Both the position numbers and the translations under genes were made by a program. The notes below the pieces were generated by a model, which made no database searches, was not told the origin of the DNA, and was given only the letters and a program-made list of their open reading frames with translations. From Sacculina carcini (Eukaryota; Arthropoda; Thecostraca; Sacculinidae): a DNA stretch of 64,000 nt. The stretch covers positions 4,745,501 through 4,809,500 of the forward strand of contig OU696575.1 in assembly GCA_916048095.2 (NCBI GenBank), read 5' to 3'. Every line of letters starts with the position of its first letter. Positions within the stretch are counted from its first letter, which is position 1. This document shows positions 54,126 to 63,485 of this stretch, in pieces.

Positions 54126-55425
54126 TCAGTGACGTGCGATGACCCAGGTCGTCTGCGTCTGTGAATGCGTCCAGTGTCCGGACGAATAACCCAGACGAGT
54201 ACTCATCAGCATCAGCAGGCTGGTACAGTCAGCATCAGCAGGCTGGGATGGTGCGCGCGACAGAGCGTCGGCGATGTTTTGCTTTGCACCCAGTCTCCAG
54301 CTAGCGACAAAAATCAAGCGCAGCAGAGGCTGTCGCATACGTTGCAGGCGCGGGTTGGAGATGTCTCCGAGTTCCTTCTCGTTCAGTATCGGAACGAGAG
54401 GCTTGTGATCGGTGACCACACTGAACGTGGGGAGGTCGGCCAGATACTGCTGGCGTTTCTGACATGCCCACACAACTGCCAGCATCTCCAACTCACACAC
54501 AGCATACCTGCTTTCGATGTCGGACACAAATCGCGACCCACACTGAATCAACTGCTAACGGCCTTGATTATCCCGCTGGCGAAGAACGAATCCGAGACCT
54601 TTCTCACGTGCTGCATCGGTCTCCAGCATTGTGGAACGCGTTGGGTCGAAGTGACCAAGCGCAGGAGGTCTGGCCAACGCGCGCTTGACCGCCGTGAAAA
54701 CCGCATCGTGCTGTGTGGTTCACTGCCACTCAACGCCTTTGCGGAGCAGCTGGCGCAGGGGCTCAGCAGCGAAGGCGATGGAGTCCGATAAATCACCGAG
54801 CTGGTTCGCCAAGCCGAGAAAGGACCGCAGGGATGTAAGGTTCGTCGGTGCGGGAAACTCTGCAAGGGCTCGAATTTTCTTGTGGTCGACGGTGAATCCA
54901 GAGGCGTTGACGTGAAATCCACAAAAATTGGCGGATGTGGCGGCGAACATAAATTTTTGCCGGTTCAACCTAACGCCGGCGTCGTCGAATCGTTGTAGCA
55001 GCTGCCAGACTCGCTGCAGATGCTCGTTGTAGCTGGCGGTATACACCAGCACGTCGTCCAGGATCTTGCAGGAGCCGGGTAGGCCAGCCAAGGCGACGTG
55101 GCCGCGTCGGTTGAATTCGTCGCCGCTGGAGACCAGGCCCATCGGCGCGCGACAGAACCTGAATCGGCCCCACGGGGTGATAAACGTAGTAAGGTCTCGG
55201 TGCTCGCGCAGCAAGGTCACCTGAAAGTACCCTTTTAATGCGTCCACCTGGGTGAACCACCGATTGCCGAGGCCCATACTACTCGAAGCCTCCACAGGCG
55301 AGCGAACCGGATGCGTAGGCCAGCGAACGAAGCGGTTGAGGCATGTGAAGTCCACCGTAAGTCGGCAGCCGTTTGGCGTGCCGTCTGCCTTACGCTTGCC
55401 GACAACGACAATGGGTTAGCACCAA
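54126..55425 (-). pseudogene. Gypsy element 5: RT and RNase H fragment, opposite orientation
   Basis: On the minus strand, 54720-55355 encodes a Gypsy RT (DFTCLNRFVRWPTHPVRSP, then a KGYFQVTL segment, and CKILDDVLVYT with LDD). The frame 54126-54551 encodes RNase H wording (FSVVTDHKPLVPILNEKELG, KQNIADALSRA). The PTHPV style places it in another Gypsy branch than elements 3 and 4. Protease, gag, integrase and LTRs are missing. It lies tail to tail with element 4. Confidence 0.75.
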
Positions 55426-55479
55426 TCTGTCGGGTGGGATACCGGCTCTTTCTTATCAGGAAGATTGGAACTCATAGAA

Positions 55480-56480
55480 GACCTGACATTAAAAACCTAA
55501 CAATTTACAAACCTGACATTGTGGCAATATCCGAAACCAAGCTAAGAAAACATATGAACATAGAAGGAGTAGTTAGCAGTAAATATATAATATTTAGGGA
55601 GGATAGATAAAGTAAAGCAGGGGGTGGAGTTATACTACTGGTTAAGAGAGGTATAAAGGTTGTCAAATGTGATGCAGGAAAGGGAAACGTGGACTTTCTT
55701 GGAGTCCTAGTGTTAAGGAATAGGCAACGCATATACGTGGCTGTAGTGTGTGTACCACCCAAAACCAGTGCGTGGGATTATAATTAATACAAATAACTTT
55801 AGGAAGAAACACTTATTTGGATACAAAAAATGGCAAAATAAAATAAAGATGTAATGATAATGGGGGACATTAATTGCACAGAGGTCGACTGGCAAAACTG
55901 GGAATCAAACGGTGCACCTGAATCTTGGGGAAGCATGTTGATGAAACTAGTTATGGATAATTTGATAACGCAATGCGTAGAGCGAGTCACCAGAATAAGA
56001 GGGGTCAATCGGCCATCTATGCTGGACTTGGTGCTTACAAATGACACATATTTTTTTAAGAGCATTGAACACAGGAGCCCAATGGGTAAAAGTGATCACA
56101 TGGTGCTAGTTATAAAAACACTGGAAGAAACGATCGCTAAAGAGGAAACGACGTATACAGGAATAAAGTACAATTATGCCAGATCAAATATAGATGTACT
56201 TAAAAGATACTTCGCGGGCATTGATTGGAGTGAGCTATTGGAAGCCGAAAACATACAAGAAAAGTACACGATTTTAAGCATGTATATACAACTGGAGTTG
56301 AGCAATTCGTGCCTGTCATTAAGCAGACACTGGAATACAAAAAAAAACTGGTTCAACAAGGCACGCAACAATGCTAGGAATATAAAAGAAAGATCCTGGA
56401 ACAAAATGAGAAAGAGAAACACGGAAGAAACCCGAAAGAATTACAAAATTGCGAGGAATGAGTATGTATATTTTGAGCAA
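55480..56480 (+). pseudogene. LINE AP endonuclease and linker
   Basis: The endonuclease motifs appear in order: KPDIVAISETKL, GGGVILLVKRGIKVV, VMIMGDINCTEVDW, RPSMLDLVLTND and MGKSDHMVLVIK. These hold the metal-binding Glu, the Asp-Asn pair and the Ser-Asp-His end. There are a stop near 55607 and a frameshift near 55780. From 55854 the frame is open to the LTR; the last residues before 56495 are read from the LTR. Confidence 0.78.
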
Positions 56481-56834
56481 TTTAGTGTCGTGTAGAGTGT
56501 GTGTGTGTGAGTGTGCGTGTGTGAGTGACGTCACACAGGCAACCGATGTTAACTGTGAACGTCGTCACGTGAATAGTGAACTCCCTCTCTATGTCTTCTC
56601 TTTCCTCAGTGAACAAGTGACCTGAGTGTTTCGCGGAGAGGTCAGTCGGTGGATTCACGGTGTGCGTAGTGTTGTGTGCTCGTCCTGGTTATGTGGTAAT
56701 CGCACTCTGTACAAGTGCCGATTAGTGATAATTGCTGATAGTGTTGGGTTGTGTTATAGCTGTTGTTAGTCGCACATTCATTCGAGTGTCGACTCGTTAT
56801 AGAATTGTTTTGTTGTTAATTTATGTACACTACA
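56481..56834 (+). repeat. LTR 1 of the array
   Basis: 354 bp, nearly identical to the other two. Its first bases are TTTAGTG instead of TGTAGTG, so the outer end is mutated. It contains GT-rich sequence near the start. Confidence 0.88.
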
Positions 56835-56878
56835 TATATATTTGGCGACGAGGATAAAACAACTTGTTGGCTTGGACA

Positions 56879-57925
56879 ATGAGCTTCAATGGAGCGCCTC
56901 CACCAGCTTTTCTTCCGAATCCAGGCAAACCAGCAATATCATGGGTCGAATGGAAGTCCATATTCATGAACTATCTTCTGGCATGCGGCGGAGAAGAATT
57001 CTCAACAGCACGGAAACGAGCCATCTTACTGCACTGCATAGGCACAGAGGCTCATCGCGTGTTCAACTCGCTACCACCACTGATCAAGCAAGACGGAGAG
57101 GACGAATATGCGCTCGCGTTAAGACAGCTCGACGAATTCTATATTCCTCGAGTGAACATAATAGCCGAGCGATACACATTTCGTCAAAGGCGCCAGACGC
57201 CACATGAGACCACAGCCGAATATGTTGCCGCATTGCGAATGCTGGCTAAACATTGCGAGTATGGGCCATTGGAGAACCAGTTCATTCGAGATATGGTAGT
57301 TGAGGCTACTATATATCCAGCTCTTCGCGAAAGATTCCTTCAGGATCCGAAGTTGACCTTAGAGTCGGTGCTACAGCAGGCACAGGCCTTCGAAAATTCA
57401 AGGCAAGACTCACGTCGTATGAGGTCGGAGGCCAGTGGTTCATATGACTTGGTACAACATGTACGACCGAATCTACCAGCTCGCCACGCCGCTCCACCAC
57501 GAAGATCAGCTTGCAGCAACTGTGGTCGGCAGCACGACCAACCGAGGAAGGACCACTGTCCGGCAAGGTCATCAAAATGTCACAAGTGTGGCAAAACAGG
57601 TCACTGGGCAAAACTTTGTCAGTCTAGGACGACTCACAGTGACAAACAAGTGAGGGGCGTCACAATTTTGTCCTGTGGCAAATCGTCTTCGCCGAAGATA
57701 TATTGTCGTGTGGATGTTGCCGCCGAGAAAAAAATCAGCATCGCTGGAACTACAGGTGGATACTGGGGCAGGTGTTTCCATCATAGCATTACCTGCCGCT
57801 CGTCGACACTTCAAGGGCTGTACCGTGTACCCAACATCAGTGAAGCTGTTCGGGGTTGGACAATCGCAGTTGGACGTCATCGGCACCCTGCCAGTGACAG
57901 TCAGTGTCAATGGAAAATCTGCTGA
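56879..57925 (+). CDS. gag: Gag of array unit 1
   Basis: The ATG at 56879 (MSFNGAPPPAFLPNPGKPAI) lies 44 bases after the LTR. Capsid wording follows (FRQRRQTPHETTAEYVAAL). Two cysteine motifs follow, CSNCGRQHDQPRKDHC and the CCHC knuckle CHKCGKTGHWAKLC. The frame continues past an A7 tract (57728-57734) into non-homologous codons and ends at 57925, so the true gag probably ends or shifts near the A7. It would package element RNA. Confidence 0.8.
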   Translation: MSFNGAPPPAFLPNPGKPAISWVEWKSIFMNYLLACGGEEFSTARKRAILLHCIGTEAHRVFNSLPPLIKQDGEDEYALALRQLDEFYIPRVNIIAERYTFRQRRQTPHETTAEYVAALRMLAKHCEYGPLENQFIRDMVVEATIYPALRERFLQDPKLTLESVLQQAQAFENSRQDSRRMRSEASGSYDLVQHVRPNLPARHAAPPRRSACSNCGRQHDQPRKDHCPARSSKCHKCGKTGHWAKLCQSRTTHSDKQVRGVTILSCGKSSSPKIYCRVDVAAEKKISIAGTTGGYWGRCFHHSITCRSSTLQGLYRVPNISEAVRGWTIAVGRHRHPASDSQCQWKIC

Positions 57926-58571
57926 GACGAACGTATATATCGTCAATACCGACTCGTTCAATGGCCTCCTTGGTCTAGATCTACTGGCACGTCTCAACTT
58001 ATCAGTGTATCCAGCTTCTGGTGAAGTTCTCGCTGTTTCGGCGGACTACAGTCAACAGTCAACAATACAGTCTCAACAGAAGAGGAATAGTACAGACTAT
58101 AATAGACGACTGTCCACTAGACAACCCGCGTTCAAAGTCGGGGACATCGTGCATGCTCGTATCCCGGGTGTGCTGTCCAAGACTTCTCGGCGGTTTGGTC
58201 CGAAGCTGAAGATTGTGCGAATCCGCGGCAAAGCATCGTATGTTCTCTCAGACGGTAGTATTCGTAACGCTGCCCATCTGGCCCACTCGTCGGGCTCGTC
58301 TGAATCAATCTATCAAGATCCGAGGGATTCCGTTCTTCCATTTACTATACCAACCCAAACGACTGCTGAACAGGAAGCCGCTACGGGTTCTTCAAATGTC
58401 TCGCCTGAGAATCAGGAAGACGAAGTTGATGAGGCCGCCGCACGAGCGACTGGCTCCGAGGCGACTGCAGCGGACGCTATCGGGACTTCGGGCAGTATAT
58501 CGGTCGACAGAGCACTGCCTTGTAGTTCAAGTGGTCGTCGTCGCTGGAAGCCGGCAAAATTGTGTGATTGA
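57675..58571 (+). CDS. Protease fused to integrase tail, unit 1 (RT-RH-IN core deleted)
   Basis: In the +1 frame relative to gag, LELQVDTGAGVSIIALPAAR holds the aspartic protease DTG. The domain continues to NTDSFNGLLGLDLLARLNLS. Without a break the frame then passes, near 58060, into QPAFKVGDIVHARIPG and FGPKLKIVRIRGKASYVLSD, the C-terminal tail that normally follows the integrase. The fusion is in frame over 298 codons. It is a non-autonomous element that would need reverse transcriptase and integrase from a relative. Confidence 0.82.
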   Translation: MANRLRRRYIVVWMLPPRKKSASLELQVDTGAGVSIIALPAARRHFKGCTVYPTSVKLFGVGQSQLDVIGTLPVTVSVNGKSAETNVYIVNTDSFNGLLGLDLLARLNLSVYPASGEVLAVSADYSQQSTIQSQQKRNSTDYNRRLSTRQPAFKVGDIVHARIPGVLSKTSRRFGPKLKIVRIRGKASYVLSDGSIRNAAHLAHSSGSSESIYQDPRDSVLPFTIPTQTTAEQEAATGSSNVSPENQEDEVDEAAARATGSEATAADAIGTSGSISVDRALPCSSSGRRRWKPAKLCD

Positions 58572-58592
58572 AAATTTTTGTTAGTCGGGGAG

Positions 58593-58946
58593 TGTAGTGT
58601 CGTGTAGAGTGTGTGTGTGTGAGTGTGCGTGTGTGAGTGACGTCACACAGGCAACCGATGTTAACTGTGAACGTAGTCACGTGAATAGTGAACTCCCTCT
58701 CTCTGTCTTCTCTTTCCTCAGTGAACAAGTGACCTGAGTGTTTCGCGGAGAGGTCAGTCGGTGGATTCACGGTGTGCGTAGTGTTGTGTGCTCGTCCTGG
58801 TTATGTGGTAATCGCACTCTGTACAAGTGCCGATTAGTGATAATTGCTGATAGTGTTGGGTTGTGTTATAGCTGTTGTTAGTCGCACATTCATTCGAGTG
58901 TCGACTCGTTATAGAATTGTTTTGTTGTTAATTTATGTACACTACA
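58593..58946 (+). repeat. LTR 2 of the array (shared)
   Basis: The middle LTR serves as the 3' LTR of unit 1 and the 5' LTR of unit 2. It is preceded by a TCGGGGAG polypurine tract and followed by the TTGGCGACGAGG primer site, so both functions are complete. Confidence 0.88.
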
Positions 58947-58990
58947 TATATATTTGGCGACGAGGATAAAACAACTTGTTGGCTTGGACA

Positions 58991-60037
58991 ATGAGCTTCA
59001 ATGGAGCGCCTCCACCAGCTTTTCTTCCGAATCCAGGCAAACCAGCAATATCATGGGTCGAATGGAAGTCGATATTCATGAACTATCTTCTGGCATGCGG
59101 CGGAGAAGAATTCTCAACAGCACGGAAACGAGCCATCTTACTGCACTGCATAGGCACAGAGGCTCATCGCGTGTTCAACTCGCTACCACCACTGATCAAG
59201 CAAGACGGAGAGGACGAATATGCGCTCGCGTTAAGACAGCTCGACGAATTCTATATTCCTCGAGTGAACGTAATAGCCGAGCGATACACATTTCGTCAAA
59301 GGCGCCAGACGCCACATGAGACCACAGCCGAATATGTTGCCGCATTGCGAATGCTGGCTAAACATTGCGAGTATGGGCCATTGGAGAACCAGTTCATTCG
59401 AGATATGGTAGTTGAGGCTACTATATATCCAGCTCTTCGCGAAAGATTCCTTCAGGATCCGAAGTTGACCTTAGAGTCGGTGCTACAGCAGGCACAGGCC
59501 TTCGAAAATTCAAGGCAAGACTCACGTCGTATGAGGTCGGAGGCCAGTGGTTCATATGACTTGGTACAACATGTACGACCGAATCTGCCAGCTCGCCACG
59601 CCGCTCCACCACGAAGATCAGCTTGCAGCAACTGTGGTCGGCAGCACGACCAACCGAGGAAGGACCACTGTCCGGCAAGGTCATCCAAATGTCACAAGTG
59701 TGGCAAAACAGGTCACTGGGCAAAACTTTGTCAGTCTAGGACGACTCACAGTGACAAACAAGTGAGGGGCGTCACAATTTTGTCCTGTGGCAAATCGTCT
59801 TCGCCGAAGATATATTGTCGTGTGGATGTTGCCGCCGAGAAAAAAATCAGCATCGCTGGAACTACAGGTGGATACTGGGGCAGGTGTTTCCATCATAGCA
59901 TTACCTGCCGCTCGTCGACACTTCAAGGGCTGTACCGTGTACCCAACATCAGTGAAGCTGTTCGGGGTTGGACAATCGCAGTTGGACGTCATCGGCACCC
60001 TGCCAGTGACAGTCAGTGTCAATGGAAAATCTGCTGA
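58991..60037 (+). CDS. gag: Gag of array unit 2
   Basis: Same as unit 1 apart from a few substitutions (an Ile to Val change near residue 91 and silent changes). The A7 tract is at 59840-59846. The unit is not more decayed than the first. Confidence 0.8.
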   Translation: MSFNGAPPPAFLPNPGKPAISWVEWKSIFMNYLLACGGEEFSTARKRAILLHCIGTEAHRVFNSLPPLIKQDGEDEYALALRQLDEFYIPRVNVIAERYTFRQRRQTPHETTAEYVAALRMLAKHCEYGPLENQFIRDMVVEATIYPALRERFLQDPKLTLESVLQQAQAFENSRQDSRRMRSEASGSYDLVQHVRPNLPARHAAPPRRSACSNCGRQHDQPRKDHCPARSSKCHKCGKTGHWAKLCQSRTTHSDKQVRGVTILSCGKSSSPKIYCRVDVAAEKKISIAGTTGGYWGRCFHHSITCRSSTLQGLYRVPNISEAVRGWTIAVGRHRHPASDSQCQWKIC

Positions 60038-60683
60038 GACGAACGTATATATCGTCAATACCGACTCGTTCAATGGCCTCCTTGGTCTAGATCTACTGGC
60101 ACGTCTCAACTTATCAGTGTATCCAGCTTCTGGTGAAGTTCTCGCTGTTTCGGCGGACTACAGTCAACAGTCAACAATACAGTCTCAACAGAAGAGGAAT
60201 AGTACATACTATAATAGACGACTGTCCACTAGACAACCCGCGTTCAAAGTCGGGGACATCGTGCATGCTCGTATCCCGGGTGTGCTGTCCAAGACTTCTC
60301 GGCGGTTTGGTCCGAAGCTGAAGATTGTGCGAATCCGCGGCAAAGCATCGTATGTTCTCTCAGACGGTAGTATTCGTAACGCTGCCCATCTGGCCCACTC
60401 GTCGGGCTCGTCTGAATCAATCTATCAAGATCCGAGGGATTCCGTTCTTCCATTTACTATACCAACCCAAACGACTGCTGAACAGGAAGCCGCTACGGGT
60501 TCTTCAAATGTCTCGCCTGAGAATCAGGAAGACGAAGTTGATGAGGCCGCCGCACGAGCGACTGGCTCCGAGGCGACTGCAGCGGACGCTATCGGGACTT
60601 CGGGCAGTATATCGGTCGACAGAGCACTGCCTTGTAGTTCAAGTGGTCGTCGTCGCTGGAAGCCGGCAAAATTGTGTGATTGA
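59787..60683 (+). CDS. Protease fused to integrase tail, unit 2
   Basis: Carries the identical deletion junction and frame as unit 1; one visible difference is an Asp to Tyr change in the NST(D/Y)YNRR segment. The shared junction shows that the deletion pre-dates the duplication or transposition that made two units. Confidence 0.82.
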   Translation: MANRLRRRYIVVWMLPPRKKSASLELQVDTGAGVSIIALPAARRHFKGCTVYPTSVKLFGVGQSQLDVIGTLPVTVSVNGKSAETNVYIVNTDSFNGLLGLDLLARLNLSVYPASGEVLAVSADYSQQSTIQSQQKRNSTYYNRRLSTRQPAFKVGDIVHARIPGVLSKTSRRFGPKLKIVRIRGKASYVLSDGSIRNAAHLAHSSGSSESIYQDPRDSVLPFTIPTQTTAEQEAATGSSNVSPENQEDEVDEAAARATGSEATAADAIGTSGSISVDRALPCSSSGRRRWKPAKLCD

Positions 60684-60704
60684 AAATTTTTGTTAGTCGG
60701 GGAG

Positions 60705-61058
60705 TGTAGTGTCGTGTAGAGTGTGTGTGTGTGAGTGTGCGTGTGTGAGTGACGTCACACAGGCAACCGATGTTAACTGTGAACGTAGTCACGTGAATAG
60801 TGAACTCCCTCTCTCTGTCTTCTCTTTCCTCAGTGAACAAGTGACCTGAGTGTTTCGCGGTGAGGTCAGTCGGTGGATTCACGGTGTGCGTAGTGCTGTG
60901 TGCTCGTCCTGGTTATGTGGTAATCGCACTCTGTACAAGTGCCGATTAGTGATAATTGCTGATAGTGTTGGGTTGTGTTATAGCTGTTGTTAGTCGAACA
61001 TTCATTCGAGTGTCGACTCGTTATATAATTGTTTTGTTGTTAATATATGTACACTACA
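60705..61058 (+). repeat. LTR 3 of the array
   Basis: 354 bp, beginning TGTAGTGTCG and ending CACTACA. It abuts LINE sequence GTGCTAGTTATAAAAACACT, which also occurs at 56104, before LTR 1. Confidence 0.88.
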
Positions 61059-63190
61059 GTGCTAGTTATAAAAACACTGGAAGAAACGATCGCTAAAGAG
61101 GAAACGACGTATACAGGAATAAAGTACAATTATGCCAGATCAAATATAGATGTACTTAAAAGATACTTCGCGGGCATTGATTGGAGTGAGCTATTGGAAG
61201 CCGAAAACATACAAGAAAAGTACACGATTTTAAGCATGTATATACCACTGGAGTTGAGCAATTCGTGCCTGTCATTAAGCAGACACTGGAATACAAAAAA
61301 AACTGGTTCAACAAGGCACGCAACAATGCTAGGAATATAAATGAAAGATCCTGGAACAAAATTAGAAAGAGAAACACGGAAGAAACCCGAAAGAAGTACA
61401 AAATTGCGAGGAATGAGTATGTATATTTTCGACGGCAAGAACAAATGAAGTATGAGAAATATATTCTGAACAAGTGTCACAATGAACCGAAATTGTTCTA
61501 CAAATATATAAACAGCAAGCTCAAGCGGAAAGTCGGAATCGATGAATTCCTCACAGAAGATGGATTATGTGACGATACCAAGGAAATGAGCGAAATATTG
61601 AACAAACAGTTCCAGGATGTTTTTCACCAACGAATATGAGTTCACATGGAAAAACGTACTATCCAGGACACCACCATTGAAAAGTGTACGATTGGTCAAG
61701 AGTGACATACTGCGAAGGCTAAGTGAATTGGATGGCAGGAAATAAGCTGGGCCAGATGTAATATCAGGAATGATATTAAAATGTGCAGAGAGCAATTAAT
61801 CGAGCCTATTTACAACATATTTAAAAGTAGTCTTAATACAGGCAATGTTCCCAGCGATTGGAAGCAAGCATGGATTGCAGCAATATTAAAAAATTGTGCC
61901 AAGAATGATTCAATGAACTATAGACCCATATCATTGACATGTGTACTCTGTAAGATATGTGAGGGCATTATAAGTAAGGAATGGTGGACTATCTGGAAAA
62001 CCACAAAATTTTGTCTGAAAACAGTATGGCTTCAGAAGAAAACTGTCGGGTCAAACAAACTTGTTGGACTTTTAATCAAAAGTCACTGACAACCTGCAGG
62101 AAAGGAATGGGTGGGTGGATTGTATCTACCTAGACGTGAAAAAGCATTCGAAAAAGTGCCAAGAACTAAGTTGCTATGGAAACTGAAGTATGTTGGTGGT
62201 ATTGAGGGAAGGCTGCATGAGTGGATGGAGGACTATCTGACTGACAGGAGGATGTGCACAAGTGTGAGAGGCGTAAGATCATCATGGGAAAAAGTTAGTA
62301 GCAGTGTGCCACAGGGGTCGGTATTGGGCCCAACTATGTTTTTGATCTATATAAAATATATATTTGAAGGTGTAGAGAATTATATGAGTCTATTCGCTGA
62401 CGATGCGAAATTGATGAAGAACGTGAGATCCAAGGAAGACTGCAAACGGCTGCAAAAGAACCTAGACCAAAATCATCAATGGAGTATAGACTGGAGTATG
62501 GAATTCAACCATATGCCATATGAAGAAATGTCATCACATGAAACTCGGAAAGAGTAAATATCGCCCGAGCTACGAGTATAACATAAGAGCACATTTAATA
62601 GAAGAGGTGGATGAAGAAAAGGACCTGGGTATAATTTTTCAGAATAATTTATCATGTGGACGACATATAGGCAAAGTAGTAAGTAGGGCGTATCAAACAA
62701 TAGAGCAAATTAGAGCAGTATTTAATTATTTAGACTGCGAAAACTACAAAAAGTTATGGTTGCTATAATTAAACCCAAGTTGGAGTATTCTGGACCTGTG
62801 TGGACGCCATACAAAAAAAATATAACAAAATTAGAGAAGATTCAAAAATTATTTTCGAAAATGATTCCAGAATTAGAGAAATTACCATATGAAGAGAGAC
62901 TAAAAAGACTTGGCTTAGAGACACTGCAAGAACGGAGGGAGAGAGATTTAATAGCCGTTTTCAAGTATTTTAATGAGTATGGCACAGGATTTGACATTTC
63001 GGAATATAAACAAAAAGAAGGAAGACGAGGACACAACAGGAAACTAAAGAAAACGAGATGCCGCAGCGACTTGAGGAAATATGCCTTCCCGTTTAGGTGC
63101 ATTACCAAATGGAATTATTTGAGCGATGATGTTATGGCGGCCCCAGCCATAAGTTCCTTTAAGTCGTTGTTGGACAAATGTGGCAATTGA
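61059..63190 (+). pseudogene. LINE linker, reverse transcriptase and C-terminus
   Basis: After the duplicated linker, motifs appear in broken frames: NYRPISLTCVLCKICEGII (61918), KAFEKVPRTKLLWKL (first Asp in the preceding frame, YLDVK), SSVPQGSVLGPTMFLIYIKY (62300) and YMSLFADDAKLMKNV with FADD. The thumb then reads EEKDLGIIFQNNLSCGRHIG and IIKPKLEYSGPVWTPYKKNI. The C-terminus reads AFPFRCITKWNYLSDDVMAA. At least four frameshifts or stops are visible. Confidence 0.78.
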
Positions 63191-63250
63191 GACCGGACAG
63201 CTCGAACCATGCTCATCTCCCGTAAATTCAACTCGGTGAGAAAAACTCGG

Positions 63251-63485
63251 TGAGAACACTCACACACACACACACATACACATATGCTAATCAAACACTG
63301 CGCAGAACAGAAGGTCAGCAAATACGCACATACATACACACATGTGTATAACATACACATGTGTGTACACACATAACACATACATACACACATGTGTACA
63401 CACATGTCAAAATATACGACACCACACGACTCTCTCTCACCCAAGCACACATACACGCATACATACACATAACCATGCAATCACA
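63251..63485 (-). repeat. Probable 3' LTR of the right-edge Gypsy element
   Basis: On the minus strand it follows a CTGGGAGGAG polypurine tract and begins TGTGATTGC. It is GT-rich, with repeated ACACATGTGT motifs. Its far end, near TGTTCTCA, is inferred. A related segment lies at 48120. Confidence 0.5.

Larger units (their letters stand above)
50326..54150 (+). mobile_element. Gypsy (Mag-like) retrotransposon 4, decayed
   Basis: A primer-site-like TTGGCGACGAG at about 50512 marks the end of a probable 5' LTR, whose start I cannot place. Gag, protease, RT, RNase H and a partly deleted integrase follow in order on the plus strand, with many frameshifts. The same TTGGCGACGAG lies next to the LTRs of the array at 56.5 kb, so the families are related. 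No 3' LTR was found before the opposed element at 54.15 kb. Confidence 0.75.
56481..61058 (+). mobile_element. Three-LTR, two-unit array of a deleted Gypsy derivative
   Basis: LTR-internal-LTR-internal-LTR with an exact 2112-bp period. LTRs start TGTAGTG (TTTAGTG in the first) and end CACTACA, a perfect 7-base terminal inverted repeat, and are 354 bp each. Internal regions are 1758 bp each and differ at about five positions. Each encodes Gag, a protease and a C-terminal integrase tail; RT, RNase H and the integrase core are deleted. A primer site TTGGCGACGAGG follows the first two LTRs. The two flanks overlap by about 370 bases of the target LINE. Confidence 0.9.
55425..63240 (+). mobile_element. 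CR1-like LINE, split by the LTR array
   Basis: The left part (55425-56480) carries the AP endonuclease and the start of the linker. The right part (61059-63190) carries the linker again, the RT and the C-terminus. About 370 bases of the linker are present on both sides of the array (56104-56480 and 61059-61432) with only a few differences. Frameshifts in both parts make the LINE non-functional. Confidence 0.8.
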
